Positions 62,558-64,000 of a stretch of 64,000 nucleotides of DNA are shown here, piece by piece. Source of the DNA: Vibrio hibernica (GTDB lineage Bacteria > Pseudomonadota > Gammaproteobacteria > Enterobacterales > Vibrionaceae). Every line of letters starts with the position of its first letter. The first letter of the stretch is position 1. The notes beneath the pieces are model-generated. The model was given only the letters and a program-made list of their open reading frames with translations, was not told the DNA's origin and ran no database searches. The translations under genes were made by a program, and so were the position numbers. The DNA lies in NCBI RefSeq assembly GCF_015223435.1, contig NZ_VHKO01000005.1:62001-126000 (forward strand), written 5' to 3'.

Positions 62558-62854
62558 TTGCGAGTGCTTTGGAGAGATGGTATCTACAATCATGGATATC
62601 GTAATCAACTGAAGGAAAAAGGGATTAAGCAAAGTATGTCGAGAAAGGGAAACTGTCTTGATAATGCTGTAGCGGAAAACTTTTTCGCCTTTTTAAAAAC
62701 AGAAATGTACCACAGTTACCATTTTGACAATGCAAAGCAACTTATGGATTGTATTGATGAATATATTGATTATTACAATAATGATCGGATTAAGGTTAAA
62801 TTAAAAGGCCTGACTCCGGTAGAATACCGAAATCAGGCCTTAGAAGCCGCATAA
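62558..62854 (+). pseudogene. IS3-family orfB C-terminal remnant
   Basis: Reading from about 62580: GIYNHGYRNQLKEKGIKQSMSRKGNCLDNAVAENFFAFLKTEMYHSYHFDNAKQLMDCIDEYIDYYNNDRIKVKLKGLTPVEYRNQALEAA. SMSRKGNCLDNAVAENFF (catalytic Glu) and the LxPVEYR tail are typical IS3 orfB. The first 15 or so residues of the open frame belong to the IS110 junction. Confidence 0.88.
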
Positions 62855-62924
62855 CAGAAATGTCCAACTTTAAGGGGTCAGTTCATTTTCTATCAAGGGT
62901 TTTTCTTGTTTTTTCTGTTATTTA

Positions 62925-64000
62925 TTATGAACCGTTTAATTCTAGCTTATCGGTGATGAACCCTTGGAAGCACTGAATATCAAGCTCAACTAATTGTTCA
63001 ATTTGCTTTAAATTCTCTACATGGGTTGCAATCATACCAATCCCTAAGTTACTGGCGATACGAGTCATGGAAGCTAGAACATCATATTTAGCTGGATCAT
63101 CCAACTGGTTAGTGTATGCAAAATCCAATTTGACATAGGTCGGTTGAACTTGATGTAGGTAATCGATAGAGCTGAAACTATGACCAAAGTTATCAATACC
63201 AAATTTAAACGAATGCTGGAGCAGTAATTGAGTAATGACTTTAGTTTCTTCAAGGTGTTTAGTGAAGCAAACCTCATGGAGCTCAAATATTAGCACCTCA
63301 ATGAGCTGAGGGTTAGCTTTTAGCATTTGAGTTAAGAAGATAACAAATTGGCTATTATGAAGGCTATCTTTACTTATGTTAACCGCAATCGGTGACTTGT
63401 TTGGGTTAGAAGCCAATTGATTATTGACAAGCGTTAGTACATGATTATCGAACTGATAGGCTACATCAGTATCTTCTAGCGTAGTAATAAAATGATTGGC
63501 TGTGTAGATAATATTATCCACTTCAATATAAGCAAAGGCCTCGTAGTGTAGAATTTGTTGCTCTTTATTAATCGCCGGTTGAAGTCGAATTTTGACTTGT
63601 TTATTTTCAATACTTTGTTTAACAAAGTTCTGCCATTCAATTTTACCCTTAGTAAATTCTGGCAAAATTGCATTCTCATTAAATAAAAATGTTTTTAGGC
63701 CGCTTTGTTGACGAGCTTGAGTTAGGGCGCTATCAAGTTGAGTGAAAACCGTTCTCATGTCGGTTTGATTATGTAAGATCATCATCCCAATATATGTTGA
63801 GCTATCTTCAATTAACTCGTGCGATTGCCATTCATTAACGAGATTGAGTGCTGTCTCTGATAGTTGGTCTAAATACTCATAATGGCAATGAGGGGCCAGC
63901 AAAATAAACTCAGAGCGACTAAAACGAGAAAAGGTATTTCTTCCGTCAACCAACGAACTTAATTTCTGAGCAAGTTCTTTAACTATGCTATCGGCTTTAT
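62925..64000 (-). CDS. Degenerate GGDEF-EAL protein (partial, N-terminus off the window)
   Basis: The minus-strand frame runs open to the right edge (358 codons). The right part KADSIVKELAQKLSSLV...FSRFSRSEFILLAPH is a GGDEF domain whose signature is SRSEF, so no cyclase activity is expected. The C-terminal EAL domain has EAFAYI for EALxR, VNISKDSL, FELHE, FGIDNFGHSFSSIDYLHQV where the DDFG motif is DNFG, and ATHVENLKQIEQL for AEGVE. Several metal-binding residues are changed, so it may be a c-di-GMP receptor (LapD-like) rather than a phosphodiesterase. Any sensor or membrane part lies outside the window. Confidence 0.82.
   Translation of the reverse strand, partial: KADSIVKELAQKLSSLVDGRNTFSRFSRSEFILLAPHCHYEYLDQLSETALNLVNEWQSHELIEDSSTYIGMMILHNQTDMRTVFTQLDSALTQARQQSGLKTFLFNENAILPEFTKGKIEWQNFVKQSIENKQVKIRLQPAINKEQQILHYEAFAYIEVDNIIYTANHFITTLEDTDVAYQFDNHVLTLVNNQLASNPNKSPIAVNISKDSLHNSQFVIFLTQMLKANPQLIEVLIFELHEVCFTKHLEETKVITQLLLQHSFKFGIDNFGHSFSSIDYLHQVQPTYVKLDFAYTNQLDDPAKYDVLASMTRIASNLGIGMIATHVENLKQIEQLVELDIQCFQGFITDKLELNGS

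Larger units (their letters stand above)
61206..62885 (+). mobile_element. IS3-family element remnant split by an IS110-family element
   Basis: The left end TGAACTGACCCCCAATAGTTGGACA and the right end (reverse complement) TGAACTGACCCCTTAAAGTTGGACA are inverted repeats. The remaining IS3 parts are the first ~170 bp and the last ~310 bp; the middle of the transposase (about 0.9 kb expected) is missing. The intervening DNA is an IS110-family element. Flanks are TTTT on both sides, too simple to prove a target repeat. Confidence 0.8.

Overview
The window looks like a Vibrio (Vibrionaceae) chromosome. It has moderately low GC, Vibrio-style metabolic genes and, most tellingly, a sedentary chromosomal integron: a VchIntIA-like integrase (22857-23834, minus) diverging from an attI-like site and about 14.5 kb of gene cassettes. 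One attC in the array (about 31978-32101) looks like the V. cholerae repeat (VCR). No rRNA, tRNA or CRISPR was seen.

Layout. 1-3.4 kb: end of a pirin gene, then a nitrate/sulfonate/taurine-type ABC importer. 3.5-5.1 kb: a HipA-like kinase / DUF3037 pair. 5.4-11.7 kb: housekeeping genes (NAD-binding protein, VOC protein, nitroreductase, Lon-family protease, GST) and an unlisted 36-residue membrane peptide. 12-18.9 kb: a glyoxylate module. A GntR regulator, GlcG-like protein and malate synthase are on the minus strand; glyoxylate carboligase, hydroxypyruvate isomerase and tartronate semialdehyde reductase are on the plus strand. TTGTATACAA palindromes lie between the two arms. 19.3-22.8 kb: TetR regulator, old-yellow-enzyme oxidoreductase and an adenosine-deaminase-family protein.

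22.9-38.5 kb is the integron. I delimit 24 cassettes by their G^TTRRRY junctions. Nine carry ordinary genes: small membrane proteins, an HNH-like protein, DUF2971, DUF4823, a YjbR/MmcQ-type protein and a cytochrome P450. The other fifteen belong to two amplified families of about 430-455 bp without a convincing gene, here called family A (5 copies) and family B (10 copies). Two family-B copies carry an A-type attC and look identical to each other. An IS10-like element has inserted at an attC crossover point, and its 9-bp target duplication is the attC arm itself. The amplified families are the least explained feature of the window.

38.8-42.6 kb: MscS channel, a truncated SDR, small secreted and membrane proteins, and gene remnants. 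43.2-48.9 kb: a uronate module (kduI, a TRAP transporter with a hairpin between binding protein and membrane genes, an IclR regulator) and a DMT exporter. 49.1-57.9 kb: a maltose/maltodextrin module (GH13 enzyme, lamB, malK, malE-malF-malG) with GGAGGA-type MalT-like boxes and no malT, malP or malQ in view. 58.0-62.9 kb: an IS graveyard, with a decayed IS3-family element nested in a frameshifted IS903-like element, and an IS110-family element inside the remains of another IS3-family element. The window ends in a degenerate GGDEF-EAL gene that runs off the right edge.

All start choices, motif readings and hairpins were made by eye. Family assignments rest on recognised motifs, not on searches.
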